Below are positions 31,015 to 39,552 of a DNA stretch of 64,000 bases, piece by piece; position 1 is the stretch's first letter; every line of letters starts with the position of its first letter. The DNA comes from Flavobacterium sp. 245. Lineage in GTDB: Bacteria > Bacteroidota > Bacteroidia > Flavobacteriales > Flavobacteriaceae. Location of the stretch: positions 1-64,000 of the forward strand of contig NZ_SNXB01000004.1 in the NCBI RefSeq assembly GCF_004362055.1. The letters are read 5' to 3'. The notes beneath the pieces were generated by a model. That model was not told the origin of the DNA. It ran no database searches and worked only from the letters and a program-made list of their open reading frames with translations. Both the position numbers and the translations under genes were made by a program.

Positions 31015-32508
31015 TTAGTTTAATTTCAAAACTTCAGAAGTCTCTTTTCTAAGTTTAGTCAAAAGCTCTGGTTTGTCATTTAGTGTTTGACCATAAGAAG
31101 GAATCATTTCTTTTAATTTTGCTTCCCACTCTGGTGTTTTGATTTGATTTGTAAAACATCTGCTTACAAGATCAATCATAATCGCTACAGCCGTTGATGC
31201 TCCAGGAGATGCACCTAAAAGAACCGCAAGAGTTCCATCGTGCGTATTGATTACTTCAGTACCAAATTCCAATACACCACCTTCTTTCTCATCTTTTTTA
31301 ATAACCTGTACACGCTGTCCCGCTTTCTCAAGCTTCCAGTCTTTTGAACGTGCAGAAGGCAAATATTCGCGAAGTGCTTTCATTCGGTCTTTTGGAGACT
31401 GACGCACCTGCTCGATTAAATACTTTGTCAACGGAATATTGTGATATCCAGCAGCCAACATCGGAATTAAGTTATTTGATTTTATAGATAACGGCAAATC
31501 TAAATAAGAGCCATTTTTCAAGAAACGAGTTGAAAAACCTGCAAATGGTCCAAAAAGCAATGCTTTTTCGCCATCAATTACGCGGGTATCAATATGAGGT
31601 ACAGACATTGGAGGCGCTCCAACACTTGCTTTACCATACACTTTTGCTTGATGTTTTGCAATAACTTCTGGGTTTGTACATTTTAACCATTGTCCGCTTA
31701 CTGGAAATCCTCCATAACCTTTTCCTTCAGGAACGTTAGCTTTTTCCAATAATGGCAATGAACCACCACCAGCTCCAATAAATACAAAACTAGTATATGC
31801 TTTTCTTTTTTGTCCTGTAGAAAGGTCTGTTATTTTAATTCTCCATGATTTATCCTCACGTTGTTTTAATTTTTTAACCTCGTGATTAAAATACAATTTT
31901 ACGCCGTCTAATTTTTCAAGATAATTAAACATACTTCTGGTCAAAGCACCAAAATTAACATCGGTACCAATTTCCATGTGCGTTGCCGCTAATGCTTCGT
32001 TATTCTCTCTGCCTTCCATTACTAATGGCATCCATTCTTTCAACTGATTAAAATCAGTGCTGAATTCCATTTCAGAGAAAATTGGGTTGCTTTGTAATGC
32101 CGCAAATCTTTTTTTAAGATATTCAACATTTTTATCACCCCATACAAAACTCATATGAGGAACACTTTTTATAAAATTTTCTGGAGACGGTACTTTCTTT
32201 TCTTTTACCAAATAAGACCAAAACTGGCGTGAAATCTCAAATGATTCTGCTATACTGATTGCTTTTTTAGGATCAATACTTCCATCTGCCTTTTCTGGTG
32301 TATAATTTAGTTCACAAAAAGCAGAGTGTCCCGTTCCTGCATTATTCCATGCATCAGAACTTTCTGCCGCAGCAACATCTAGTCTTTCGTAAATTTCAAT
32401 TTTAATATCCGGTTGCAGCTCTTTCAAAATTAATCCAAGAGTTGCACTCATAATTCCAGCTCCAATAAGTACTACTTCACTATTAGAACGTATTGTATTG
32501 TCAGGCAT
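31015..32508 (-). CDS. mqo: Malate:quinone oxidoreductase
   Basis: 497 residues, the typical Mqo length. FAD-binding VVLIGAGIMSATLGLIL at the N-terminus, then AWNNAGTGHSAFCELNYTPE, SVPHMSFVWG, GTDVNFGALTRSM, GAGGGSLPLLEKA and the C-terminal HDGTLAVLLGASPGASTAVAIM. It oxidises malate to oxaloacetate at the membrane and passes electrons to menaquinone, replacing malate dehydrogenase in the TCA cycle. Peripheral membrane protein. A -7 box TACCTTTG lies 24-31 bp upstream on the minus strand (32539-32532). Confidence 0.95.
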   Translation of the reverse strand: MPDNTIRSNSEVVLIGAGIMSATLGLILKELQPDIKIEIYERLDVAAAESSDAWNNAGTGHSAFCELNYTPEKADGSIDPKKAISIAESFEISRQFWSYLVKEKKVPSPENFIKSVPHMSFVWGDKNVEYLKKRFAALQSNPIFSEMEFSTDFNQLKEWMPLVMEGRENNEALAATHMEIGTDVNFGALTRSMFNYLEKLDGVKLYFNHEVKKLKQREDKSWRIKITDLSTGQKRKAYTSFVFIGAGGGSLPLLEKANVPEGKGYGGFPVSGQWLKCTNPEVIAKHQAKVYGKASVGAPPMSVPHIDTRVIDGEKALLFGPFAGFSTRFLKNGSYLDLPLSIKSNNLIPMLAAGYHNIPLTKYLIEQVRQSPKDRMKALREYLPSARSKDWKLEKAGQRVQVIKKDEKEGGVLEFGTEVINTHDGTLAVLLGASPGASTAVAIMIDLVSRCFTNQIKTPEWEAKLKEMIPSYGQTLNDKPELLTKLRKETSEVLKLN

Positions 32509-32531
32509 AACAGTATTTGTTTTTAAAAATG

Positions 32532-32539
32532 CAAAGGTA
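32532..32539 (-). promoter_or_regulatory. -7 box of mqo
   Basis: TACCTTTG on the minus strand, exact consensus, 23 bp before the mqo ATG. No TTG at 17-20 bp. Confidence 0.45.
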
Positions 32540-32634
32540 CTTTTTTCAATCGCAAAAAAAAACTAAAATCTGCATGATAAAAGTTAGGAAATCATATTTT
32601 TTTCTAAATAAAGTGAAATTTTTAAGCCTGAAAC

Positions 32635-33051
32635 CTAAAAACGGTTAGAAGAAAGATAGTCTTGAAGCATAATCGTTGCAGAAATTTCATCGATCAATCC
32701 TTTGTTTTGACGCTGTTTCTTGCTCAATCCGCTATCGATCATCGTCTGAAAAGCCATTTTTGAGGTAAAACGCTCATCAACACGAACCACTTTCATAGCA
32801 GGAAAAATATTTGAAAAATGAGTTACAAAACCTTTTATTATTGAAGCACTTTCTGAAGGAAGTCCGTTCATTTGTTTTGGCTCGCCAATTAAAACCGCTT
32901 CGACTTTCTCTTTTGCAAAATAATCTTTTAAAAAATCAATTACAGTATTAGTCGGGATTGTAGTTAAGCCTGATGCAATAATCTGCATTTCATCTGTAAC
33001 TGCAATTCCAGTGCGTTTTTGTCCGTAGTCTATGGAAAGTATTCTTGGCAT
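32635..33051 (-). CDS. ruvX: Putative pre-16S rRNA nuclease / Holliday junction resolvase-like YqgF
   Basis: 138 residues with an RNase H-like fold: ILSIDYGQKRTGIAV (first acidic residue Asp8), VEAVLIGEPKQMNG, VVRVDERFTSKMA and the C-terminal DEISATIMLQDYL with the last acidic residue. YqgF in E. coli completes the 5' end of 16S rRNA. The gene follows the PAS gene on the same strand after a terminator, so it probably has its own promoter. Confidence 0.92.
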   Translation of the reverse strand: MPRILSIDYGQKRTGIAVTDEMQIIASGLTTIPTNTVIDFLKDYFAKEKVEAVLIGEPKQMNGLPSESASIIKGFVTHFSNIFPAMKVVRVDERFTSKMAFQTMIDSGLSKKQRQNKGLIDEISATIMLQDYLSSNRF

Positions 33052-33141
33052 TTTATAATTTTTACCAAAGATAACTATTTATTTTTTTTGATTTTCAATG
33101 TTACTAAAAACACCATTTTTAGAATACTCTAAAAACCAAAT

Positions 33142-33174
33142 AAAAAATCCGCTTTAAAAAACTTCAAAGCGGAT
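33142..33174 (-). terminator. Terminator of the PAS gene
   Basis: ATCCGCTTT / AAAGCGGAT perfect 9-bp stem; the A-run at 33142-33147 gives the T tract on the minus strand. Confidence 0.87.
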
Positions 33175-33207
33175 TCTTCCAAAATATTCAAAACCTAAAA
33201 ATTCAAT

Positions 33208-33843
33208 TTACCTATTAAATAGTCTTCTAAAAAAACCTCTTTCCTCCCCCTCTTCTTCTTCCACTGTCTGCTGTTCGTATTGCAGAAATTTAGACTGCGA
33301 TTTTTCATGTTCAAGAATTAACTCCTTAATATACTCAACGTAAGATCTTTTTTTCTCTTCCAGAAATCCAATTAAATATTTTTCGCTAAACTCGACACCG
33401 CTTGCTGCTTCAATCTGCAAAAGCTTTTTATACAAAGGTTCAATATGAAGCGAAACCACTTCATGCGGGACAGATTGTCGTCTTCCAAAATAATTGACAA
33501 TCACGCCATTTTCATCTTTTGCAATTTCAAAATCGGTAATAACCCAATAATATCTTCCGGATTTTGCTAAATTTTTCACGATTGCATGAAAATTTTTTCC
33601 TTGTTTGAGATTTTCCCAAAGCACTTTAAAAATGACTTTTGGCATATCTGGATGCCGAATTATATTATGTGGTTGTCCCATCAATTCATAGTCTTCATAA
33701 CCCGAAACATCGACAAACACTTCATTGGCATATTCAATAACACCAAAGGCATTTGTTTTACTCATAATAACTTGCGTTTTATCCCAAGTAACCTCTTTGT
33801 CAATTACTGTAACTTTATTCTGGAGCTGATTTTCCTGATTCAT
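33208..33843 (-). CDS. PAS domain protein, Aer-like
   Basis: 211 residues. Residues about 22-130 are a PAS domain whose pattern is close to that of the Aer aerotaxis receptor: VIMSKTNAFGVIEYAN, VSGYEDYELMGQPHNIIRHPDMPK, VLWENLKQGKNFHAIVKNLAKSGRYYWV. In Aer this fold binds FAD and senses redox state. The remaining residues (135-211) are helical and charged, EPLYKKLLQIE then an acidic EEEEGEE and basic end FFRRLFNR. No membrane helix, kinase, GGDEF or chemoreceptor domain is present, so it must signal through a partner. Monocistronic. Confidence 0.85.
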   Translation of the reverse strand: MNQENQLQNKVTVIDKEVTWDKTQVIMSKTNAFGVIEYANEVFVDVSGYEDYELMGQPHNIIRHPDMPKVIFKVLWENLKQGKNFHAIVKNLAKSGRYYWVITDFEIAKDENGVIVNYFGRRQSVPHEVVSLHIEPLYKKLLQIEAASGVEFSEKYLIGFLEEKKRSYVEYIKELILEHEKSQSKFLQYEQQTVEEEEGEERGFFRRLFNR

Positions 33844-34104
33844 GATCTACTACTTATATATTTGTTTTGGAATGGTATTTTATTAATTCTATTCTGCTTT
33901 TTCAGAATTAACGATGCGAAAGTAGTCCGAAGAAAAAAGGCAAAATCTGATTTTTGTCATATTTTGATATAAAAAAAACTTTTCGTGGCTTGCATTCAAA
34001 TAAAAACAGGAATCAAATTTTTTAATTTATCAAATTAAAAACAAAATGTTACAAATATAACATTTTCAAAAAGGTTTTACTTTTCCGTTTTTACACAAAT
34101 ACAT

Positions 34105-34112
34105 TATCTTTG
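34105..34112 (+). promoter_or_regulatory. -7 box of dapD
   Basis: TATCTTTG, exact TAnnTTTG match, 16 bp before the ATG. No clear -33 TTG. Confidence 0.45.
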
Positions 34113-34128
34113 CCAAAAATTAAAACTT

Positions 34129-34944
34129 ATGAATTCTTTACAGACAATAATTGAACAAGCTTGGGAAAACAGAGCTTTATTACAAGAAACTGCTACAACT
34201 GATGCTATCAGAGAAGTTATCGAACTAGTAGATGCAGGAAAATTACGTGTTGCTGAACCGGTTGGAGAAGGCTGGCAAGTAAACGAATGGGTAAAGAAAG
34301 CTGTTGTAATGTATTTCCCAATTCAAAAAATGGAAACATGGGAATCTGGTATTTTTGAATACCACGACAAAATGTTGCTAAAAAGAAATTATGCTGAAAA
34401 AGGAATTCGTGTAGTACCAAACGCAGTTGCACGTTACGGAGCTTATATTTCTAGCGGTGTTATCTTAATGCCAAGTTATGTAAATATTGGTGCTTATGTT
34501 GACGAAGGAACTATGGTTGACACTTGGGCAACTGTTGGAAGCTGTGCACAAATTGGTAAAAATGTACACTTAAGCGGTGGTGTTGGAATTGGCGGTGTTT
34601 TAGAGCCATTGCAAGCAGCTCCAGTAATTATTGAAGATGGTGCGTTTATTGGCTCTAGATGTATTGTTGTAGAGGGTGTTCACGTTGGTAAAGAAGCTGT
34701 TCTTGGTGCTAACGTTTGTTTGACTGCTTCTACAAAAATTATTGACGTTACTGGCGATGAACCAGTTGAAATGAAAGGTTTTGTTCCTGCACGTTCAGTT
34801 GTAATTCCAGGAAGTTACACTAAGAAATTTGCTGCTGGAGAATTCCAAGTTCCATGTGCCTTGATTATTGGTACTCGTAAACCATCTACAGATTTAAAGA
34901 CTTCATTAAATAATGCTCTTCGCGAATACGACGTTGCGGTATAG
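34129..34944 (+). CDS. dapD: 2,3,4,5-tetrahydropyridine-2,6-dicarboxylate N-succinyltransferase
   Basis: 271 residues, full length. The N-terminal helical part (1-95) with EWVKKAVVMYFPIQKME is followed by a left-handed beta-helix (VRYGAYIS-like ARYGAYISSGVILMPSYVNIGAYVDEGTMVDTWATVGSCAQIG, split here only for reading) and the C-terminal GFVPARSVVIPGSYTKKF segment. It transfers succinyl from succinyl-CoA in the succinylase route to diaminopimelate and lysine. No other dap genes are adjacent. Terminator at 34965-35012. Confidence 0.95.
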   Translation: MNSLQTIIEQAWENRALLQETATTDAIREVIELVDAGKLRVAEPVGEGWQVNEWVKKAVVMYFPIQKMETWESGIFEYHDKMLLKRNYAEKGIRVVPNAVARYGAYISSGVILMPSYVNIGAYVDEGTMVDTWATVGSCAQIGKNVHLSGGVGIGGVLEPLQAAPVIIEDGAFIGSRCIVVEGVHVGKEAVLGANVCLTASTKIIDVTGDEPVEMKGFVPARSVVIPGSYTKKFAAGEFQVPCALIIGTRKPSTDLKTSLNNALREYDVAV

Positions 34945-34964
34945 TATTTAAAGACAAATAATTC

Positions 34965-35012
34965 AAAAAATCCAAATTCCGATCTTAATCAATTGGAATT
35001 TGGATTTTTTTT
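34965..35012 (+). terminator. Terminator of dapD
   Basis: AAAAAATCCAAATTCC / GGAATTTGGATTTTTT stem of 16 bp with a 14-base loop and T8. Confidence 0.9.
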
Positions 35013-35053
35013 GCTTCAATTTGTAACCCACAAAAAAGATTTTGTTTTTCTAT

Positions 35054-36130
35054 ATGAAGATACTTGTAATACAGCAAAAAATGATTGGAGACGTTTTGGT
35101 CAGTAGCATAATATGCAATAATCTGCGTACTGCTTATCCAGAGGCTCAAATAGATTATTTGGTTTATACCTCTACAACTCCGGTTTTAGAAGGAAATTCA
35201 AGTATCGATAATATCATTCTATTTGAAGAAAAACATCGAAAAAGCAAAAAAGAACTTTTAAAACTTGGCTTACAGCTCCGAAACGAAAAATACGACCTTT
35301 TAATTGACGCTTACTCAAAATTAGAAAGCTGGATTCTGGTTTTATTGAGCAATGCGAAAAGAAAGATTTCTTATAAAAAACCAGGCAGAAACTTTTTATA
35401 TACAGATAATGTTCCGTTTGAACCTTTTCCGAAAACAAATTTAGGATTAGCAATTGAAAGACGTTTATCCTTATTAGAACCTTTGGATTTAAAAATTAAA
35501 ACAGATCCAATTCCTAAGTTGTTTGTTTCTGAAAAAGAAAACCAGGAAGCTATTGCTCTTTTTGAAAAACATGATGTTCGAAAAGACAGAAAAACAGTAA
35601 TGATCAGTTTATTGGGCAGTGAAACTTTAAAAACATATCCTTTAGAATTCATGTCTAAAGTAGTTGATTATATTGCTGATCATGCCAATGTAAATATTCT
35701 TTTTAATTATTTTCCGAAGCAAATAGAAGAAGCAAAAATTGTTTTTAATGCCTGCAAACCTTCTACTCAGGAAAAGATTTATTTTGATTTATTAGGTGGT
35801 GACCTTCGTTCATTTATTGGATTAGTTAATCATTGTGATTTGATTATTGGAAATGACGGTGGCGCAATCAATATGGCGAAAGCACTAGAAAAACCATCTT
35901 TTATTATTTTTTCTCCTTGGATCGAAAAGAAAATATGGGCCACTTTTGAAGATGGAATCCATCATCTTTCAGTACATTTAAAAGATTACCGACCTGAATT
36001 GTTTGAGCAAAAAACAGAGAAAATGCTCAAAAAAGAAGCTCTATCTTTATATCAGGAATTTAAACCTGATTTTTTTAAAGACAAAATTGAATTGTTTTTA
36101 AATCAAAATCTAAGCGTTGCAACAAAATGA
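35054..36130 (+). CDS. Glycosyltransferase family 9 (heptosyltransferase-like)
   Basis: 358 residues from ATG 35054; the TTG 12 bp earlier is less likely. MKILVIQQKMIGDVLVSSIICNNL is the GT9 N-terminus with the catalytic Asp in MIGDVL. A second Rossmann half carries MISLLGSETLKTYP and CDLIIGNDGGAINMAKALEKPSFIIF, the nucleotide-sugar-binding region. GT9 enzymes add heptose or similar sugars to the LPS core on the cytoplasmic face. Its stop overlaps the start of the next gene by four bases (ATGA), implying coupled translation. Confidence 0.9.
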   Translation: MKILVIQQKMIGDVLVSSIICNNLRTAYPEAQIDYLVYTSTTPVLEGNSSIDNIILFEEKHRKSKKELLKLGLQLRNEKYDLLIDAYSKLESWILVLLSNAKRKISYKKPGRNFLYTDNVPFEPFPKTNLGLAIERRLSLLEPLDLKIKTDPIPKLFVSEKENQEAIALFEKHDVRKDRKTVMISLLGSETLKTYPLEFMSKVVDYIADHANVNILFNYFPKQIEEAKIVFNACKPSTQEKIYFDLLGGDLRSFIGLVNHCDLIIGNDGGAINMAKALEKPSFIIFSPWIEKKIWATFEDGIHHLSVHLKDYRPELFEQKTEKMLKKEALSLYQEFKPDFFKDKIELFLNQNLSVATK

Positions 36131-36897
36131 TTTTGCAGGAAAAACAACTTTTATCGGCTTTGGTTATTACCCAAAATGAAGAACAGAATATTAAAACAGT
36201 TCTTGATCATTTGGCTTTCGCCGATGAAATTATCATCGTTGATTCTTTCAGTTCCGATAAAACTTTTGAAATTGCTTCCAGCTTCAAAAATGTCAAAATT
36301 ATACAGCGCATTTTTGACAATTTTGCTTCACAGCGCAATTATGCTTTAAGTCTTGCGTCGCATTCATGGATCCTTTTTGTAGATGCAGATGAACGATTGA
36401 CATCAGAACTTCAAAAAGAAATCAGTTGTGTAATCAATCAAAAAAATAGCGCAGCTGCTTATTTTGTTCATCGAAATTTTATGTTTGAAGACAAAAAATT
36501 ACGTTTCAGCGGCTGGCAGACTGATAAAATCATTCGTCTTTTCAGGAAAGAAAACGCTTTTTACAATCATGAAAAAATTGTTCATGAAAAGCTTATTATA
36601 ACTGGAAAAACAGACACGCTAAAACATAAACTCATTCATTATTCGTATTCAAATTTTGAGGATTACAAACAAAAAATGATTTTTTACGGACAATTAAAAG
36701 CACAGGAGGAGTTTTTAAAAAACACCAGACCAAACTTTTTTCATTTTTATATTCGTCCTGCTTATCAGTTTTTAAACCAATATTTATTGAGACTCGGATT
36801 TTTAGACGGTAAAAAAGGCATTATTATTTGCTATTTAAACGCGCTTAGTGTTGCAGTACGCTTTCAGGAATTAAAAAAACTTCATTCTGAAAATTAA
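36127..36897 (+). CDS. Glycosyltransferase family 2, LPS core type
   Basis: 256 residues. GT-A fold: LSALVITQNEEQNIKTVLDHLAFADEIIIVDSFSSDKT at the start and the metal-binding DADER motif in LFVDADERLTSE. GWQTDKIIRLFRKE and HEKIVHEKL fit the WaaE/KdtX group, which adds glucose to the inner core. The C-terminal third has hydrophobic aromatic helices that may touch the membrane. Second gene of a two-gene operon with the GT9 gene; the stop codon lies in the TTAA (36894-36897) shared with the convergent kinase gene. Confidence 0.88.
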   Translation: MILQEKQLLSALVITQNEEQNIKTVLDHLAFADEIIIVDSFSSDKTFEIASSFKNVKIIQRIFDNFASQRNYALSLASHSWILFVDADERLTSELQKEISCVINQKNSAAAYFVHRNFMFEDKKLRFSGWQTDKIIRLFRKENAFYNHEKIVHEKLIITGKTDTLKHKLIHYSYSNFEDYKQKMIFYGQLKAQEEFLKNTRPNFFHFYIRPAYQFLNQYLLRLGFLDGKKGIIICYLNALSVAVRFQELKKLHSEN

Positions 36898-37664
36898 GAT
36901 TTCCAGAATTTAAGTTTCTTTTTAAGCCTTTTCTTTCTCGCAAATTCTTCTTGAAAATCAGAAGTAGCCTGCCACATTTTTTCGAAAATTTCAGCTTCGC
37001 TTTTTTCAGTATAAAACTTTGCATATTCGTTGCTCATAACCGCGATCATTTCCTTCTTTGGCGTCAAACGGCTAAAGTTGTTCATACGTTGTTCAAAACT
37101 CATGTTTTCGTGAAAATTCATTCGGTTTAAATCCACCAAAAAGAAATCATATAAACTTTCTGAAGTTTTTTTAATTAAAGTATTTCCTGGCGAATGATCT
37201 AAAAACTCTACTCCTTTTTCATGAAGATCAAAAGTAAATTTGGTAAACTGTCTTAAGATATTATCATTGTCTGGATATTCGGGAATTTCAACTAATTCTC
37301 TATAAGTCAATTCGGTTATTAAATGCTCACTTGCATAATAACTGTCCTTTAGACCTAAAAAATTAAAATTTTCTAGAAATGCAATTGGCTCAGGCGTACC
37401 AATATTCTTTTCTAATAAAATAGTAGCATATTCAAATGAACGTCTGGCTTTTGATTTTCTGAAATATTTATAAGCAATCTTATTTACGATATTCGGAATT
37501 TTGAATGATTTGATGTTAATCGTTTTTCCATTCAATTCAAACAATTTAATTTTATTTCGGTCTCCATTTCCAAAAAGTTCTCCCGAAGTGTGGAAATTTT
37601 GAATAAGAGAAAGAATATCTTTTGAGCTTTTTACTACTCCAGAAAATTTAAATTTTGCAGTCAT
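36894..37664 (-). CDS. LPS core sugar kinase-like protein (KdkA/WaaP group)
   Basis: 256 residues of a eukaryotic-like kinase fold. The N-lobe contains KSFKIPNIVNKIAYKYFRKSKARRSFEYA (candidate ATP-binding Lys), and the C-lobe has the catalytic-loop equivalent FLDHSPGNTL with Asp and Asn, then FFLVDLNRMNF as the metal-binding DLN (DFG equivalent). This pattern matches the LPS kinase family, which phosphorylates Kdo or heptose in the inner core. The C-terminus is strongly basic (ARKKRLKKKLKFWKS), fitting membrane attachment. It lies 7 bp after the GT4 gene in one operon. The exact acceptor is unknown. Confidence 0.82.
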   Translation of the reverse strand: MTAKFKFSGVVKSSKDILSLIQNFHTSGELFGNGDRNKIKLFELNGKTINIKSFKIPNIVNKIAYKYFRKSKARRSFEYATILLEKNIGTPEPIAFLENFNFLGLKDSYYASEHLITELTYRELVEIPEYPDNDNILRQFTKFTFDLHEKGVEFLDHSPGNTLIKKTSESLYDFFLVDLNRMNFHENMSFEQRMNNFSRLTPKKEMIAVMSNEYAKFYTEKSEAEIFEKMWQATSDFQEEFARKKRLKKKLKFWKS

Positions 37665-37671
37665 ACAATAT

Positions 37672-38778
37672 TTATGAATTTATTACTTTTTTATATGCTT
37701 CAGCAGTTTTTCTAGCAATCACTGGAGCAATAAAACCTTCGTTTATAGCAACCTTGCCTTTTTCAATAAAATTTTCCTGCAAATTTTTATCATTCAAAAG
37801 CTGTTCTATATTATCTCCCAAACTTTTAAAATCTTTAATTGGAGAAATAAAACCGTTTACGCCATCAGTGATAACTTCAGGAACAATACCTACATTAGTT
37901 GAAACAACGGGAGCACCAATTAACATCGCTTCTAAAACCGAAGTTGGGCCACCCTCTCTTTGAGACGTCATTAAAAAAACATCAAATTGTTTGTTTAAAC
38001 CAGATGCATCTTCAATTGTGTTGGTAAAAATAACATAATCCTGAAGATTTTTTTCCGCCACAAGTTTTAAATATTCATCCGTGCGTTTTGAATAATTTCC
38101 AATCTGGAAAAAAACAAGATTTTTTTTATTCAGCCCATTTACTAAATAATCGGCTGTATTTATTAAAGTTTCTAAATCTTTTGCGGTTGTATGATTTGCA
38201 ATATTTCCAATTATAAATTTGCCTTCAGCAACCTTATATTTTTCTCTTAAATCAACATTTGGCTTTTTATTTAAAATCTCCAACGGAACGCAATCTGGAA
38301 CAACCGTTAATTTAGATTTGTTTGAAGGTGAAAGAACTTGTGCGAAATTTTCTTTAACTGCATTTGAAACACAAAAAACAGCATCAATCGCTTTTGAATT
38401 ATATTTAAATTTACTGATAAAACTGCTGCTTGCGCTGATTGCTTTTTTCGAAAAAACAACTTTCACATTCAATTTTAAAAACAAATTACTTAAAACGTAA
38501 AATGTCAATGAATTACTGGTATGAAGATGAATCAAATCTGGGTGGACTGTTTTTACCAATTCCTTAAATTGCTTATAATTTGAAAACTTCACAAGTTTTC
38601 TGTCTTGAGCCGGGATGAAAGAAATATTGTTTTCTAAACAAAGTTTTTCGAGTACAGTATCTTTTATTCCAAAAACAACATTTTCAACTTCTAATTTATT
38701 CAATTCAGGAATACAATAAACTAATTGCTGTTCGTTTCCTCCCCAGGCTTTTGCCCCAGAAATGTGCAGTATTTTCAT
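37672..38778 (-). CDS. Glycosyltransferase family 4
   Basis: 368 residues, two Rossmann domains (GT-B). MKILHISGAKAWGGNEQQLV with the glycine-rich N-terminal loop, HLHTSNSLTFYVLS, VPDCVP, and the donor-binding FLMTSQREGGPTSVLEAMLIGAPVVSTNVGIVPEVI with the EGGPTSVLE version of the E-x7-E motif. Acts on nucleotide sugars at the cytoplasmic face, probably adding an outer core or O-unit sugar. First gene of the minus-strand pair facing the GT9-GT2 pair. Confidence 0.9.
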   Translation of the reverse strand: MKILHISGAKAWGGNEQQLVYCIPELNKLEVENVVFGIKDTVLEKLCLENNISFIPAQDRKLVKFSNYKQFKELVKTVHPDLIHLHTSNSLTFYVLSNLFLKLNVKVVFSKKAISASSSFISKFKYNSKAIDAVFCVSNAVKENFAQVLSPSNKSKLTVVPDCVPLEILNKKPNVDLREKYKVAEGKFIIGNIANHTTAKDLETLINTADYLVNGLNKKNLVFFQIGNYSKRTDEYLKLVAEKNLQDYVIFTNTIEDASGLNKQFDVFLMTSQREGGPTSVLEAMLIGAPVVSTNVGIVPEVITDGVNGFISPIKDFKSLGDNIEQLLNDKNLQENFIEKGKVAINEGFIAPVIARKTAEAYKKVINS

Positions 38779-38874
38779 ATTTTTGTAATATTTCTTAGAT
38801 ATGCAAATATAAGGTTGTAATTATAAAAATAAAGATAAAAAGATCAATTAAGAATCTCTGCAAATCGGAATTAT

Positions 38875-38882
38875 TATCTTTG
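38875..38882 (+). promoter_or_regulatory. -7 box of the Sua5/YrdC gene
   Basis: TATCTTTG, exact TAnnTTTG match, 27 bp before the ATG. No clear TTG partner. Confidence 0.45.
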
Positions 38883-38909
38883 CATTTCAAATAGCATTAA
38901 AATTTTACA

Positions 38910-39470
38910 ATGAACGAAGAAATAATTAAAGCTTACGAAGTCATTAAAGAAGGCGGTATCATTTTGTATCCAACTGATACTGTTTGGGGAATTGGCTGCG
39001 ACGCTACTAATCCTGAAGCTGTTGCAAAAATCTACAAATTGAAACAACGTGCTGAGACACAAAGTATGATTGTGCTGATGAATGGGGAAAAAATGATGTA
39101 TAATGTTTTTAAAAATATCCCCGAAGTAGCTTGGCAAATTTTAGATTTATCTGAAAAACCAACCACTTTAATTCTTGATGAACCAAGAAATGTGGCTCCA
39201 AATATTATTGCAGCAGATAATTCTCTTGGAATTCGTGTAGTAAAAGAGCCGTTTTGCTTCAAATTATTGGAGCGAATGAAAAAACCTTTAGTTTCAACTT
39301 CTGCCAATATTTCTGGCCAACCGACTCCAATTGCATTTAAAGATATTAGTCCCGAAATTGTAAATGGTGTTGATTATGTCGTAAACTTATATCACGATAA
39401 AGTTGCCGGAAAACCATCAACTATTATAAAATTGACAAACGATTCGCAGGTAAAGGTGATACGTAAATAG
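38910..39470 (+). CDS. L-threonylcarbamoyladenylate synthase (Sua5/YciO/YrdC family)
   Basis: 186 residues, single YrdC domain without the Sua5 extension. GGIILYPTDTVWGIGCDATNPEAV opens the domain, then KLKQRAETQSMIVLM with the substrate-binding Lys/Arg, LGIRVVKEPF and KPLVSTSANISGQPTP. It makes threonylcarbamoyl-AMP, the first step of the t6A37 tRNA modification. YciO paralogues look similar; the SANISG and KxR residues favour TsaC activity. Convergent with the desulfurase gene over a heptamer repeat hairpin. Confidence 0.88.
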   Translation: MNEEIIKAYEVIKEGGIILYPTDTVWGIGCDATNPEAVAKIYKLKQRAETQSMIVLMNGEKMMYNVFKNIPEVAWQILDLSEKPTTLILDEPRNVAPNIIAADNSLGIRVVKEPFCFKLLERMKKPLVSTSANISGQPTPIAFKDISPEIVNGVDYVVNLYHDKVAGKPSTIIKLTNDSQVKVIRK

Positions 39471-39480
39471 TTTTTTTTTT

Positions 39481-39552
39481 GTTTCAGGTTTCAGGTTTCA
39501 AGTTTCAAGTTCTGCTCGAAACCTGAAACTTGAAACTTGAAACCTGAAACTT
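39481..39552. repeat. Heptamer inverted repeat between convergent genes
   Basis: Left arm 39481-39511 (TTTCAGG, TTTCAGG, TTTCAAG, TTTCAAG units), spacer CTGCTC, right arm 39518-39550 with the complementary AAACCTG/AAACTTG units. The arms pair over about 24 bp, so the transcript would form a long hairpin able to end both convergent genes. It extends to the stop codon of the desulfurase. Confidence 0.9.
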
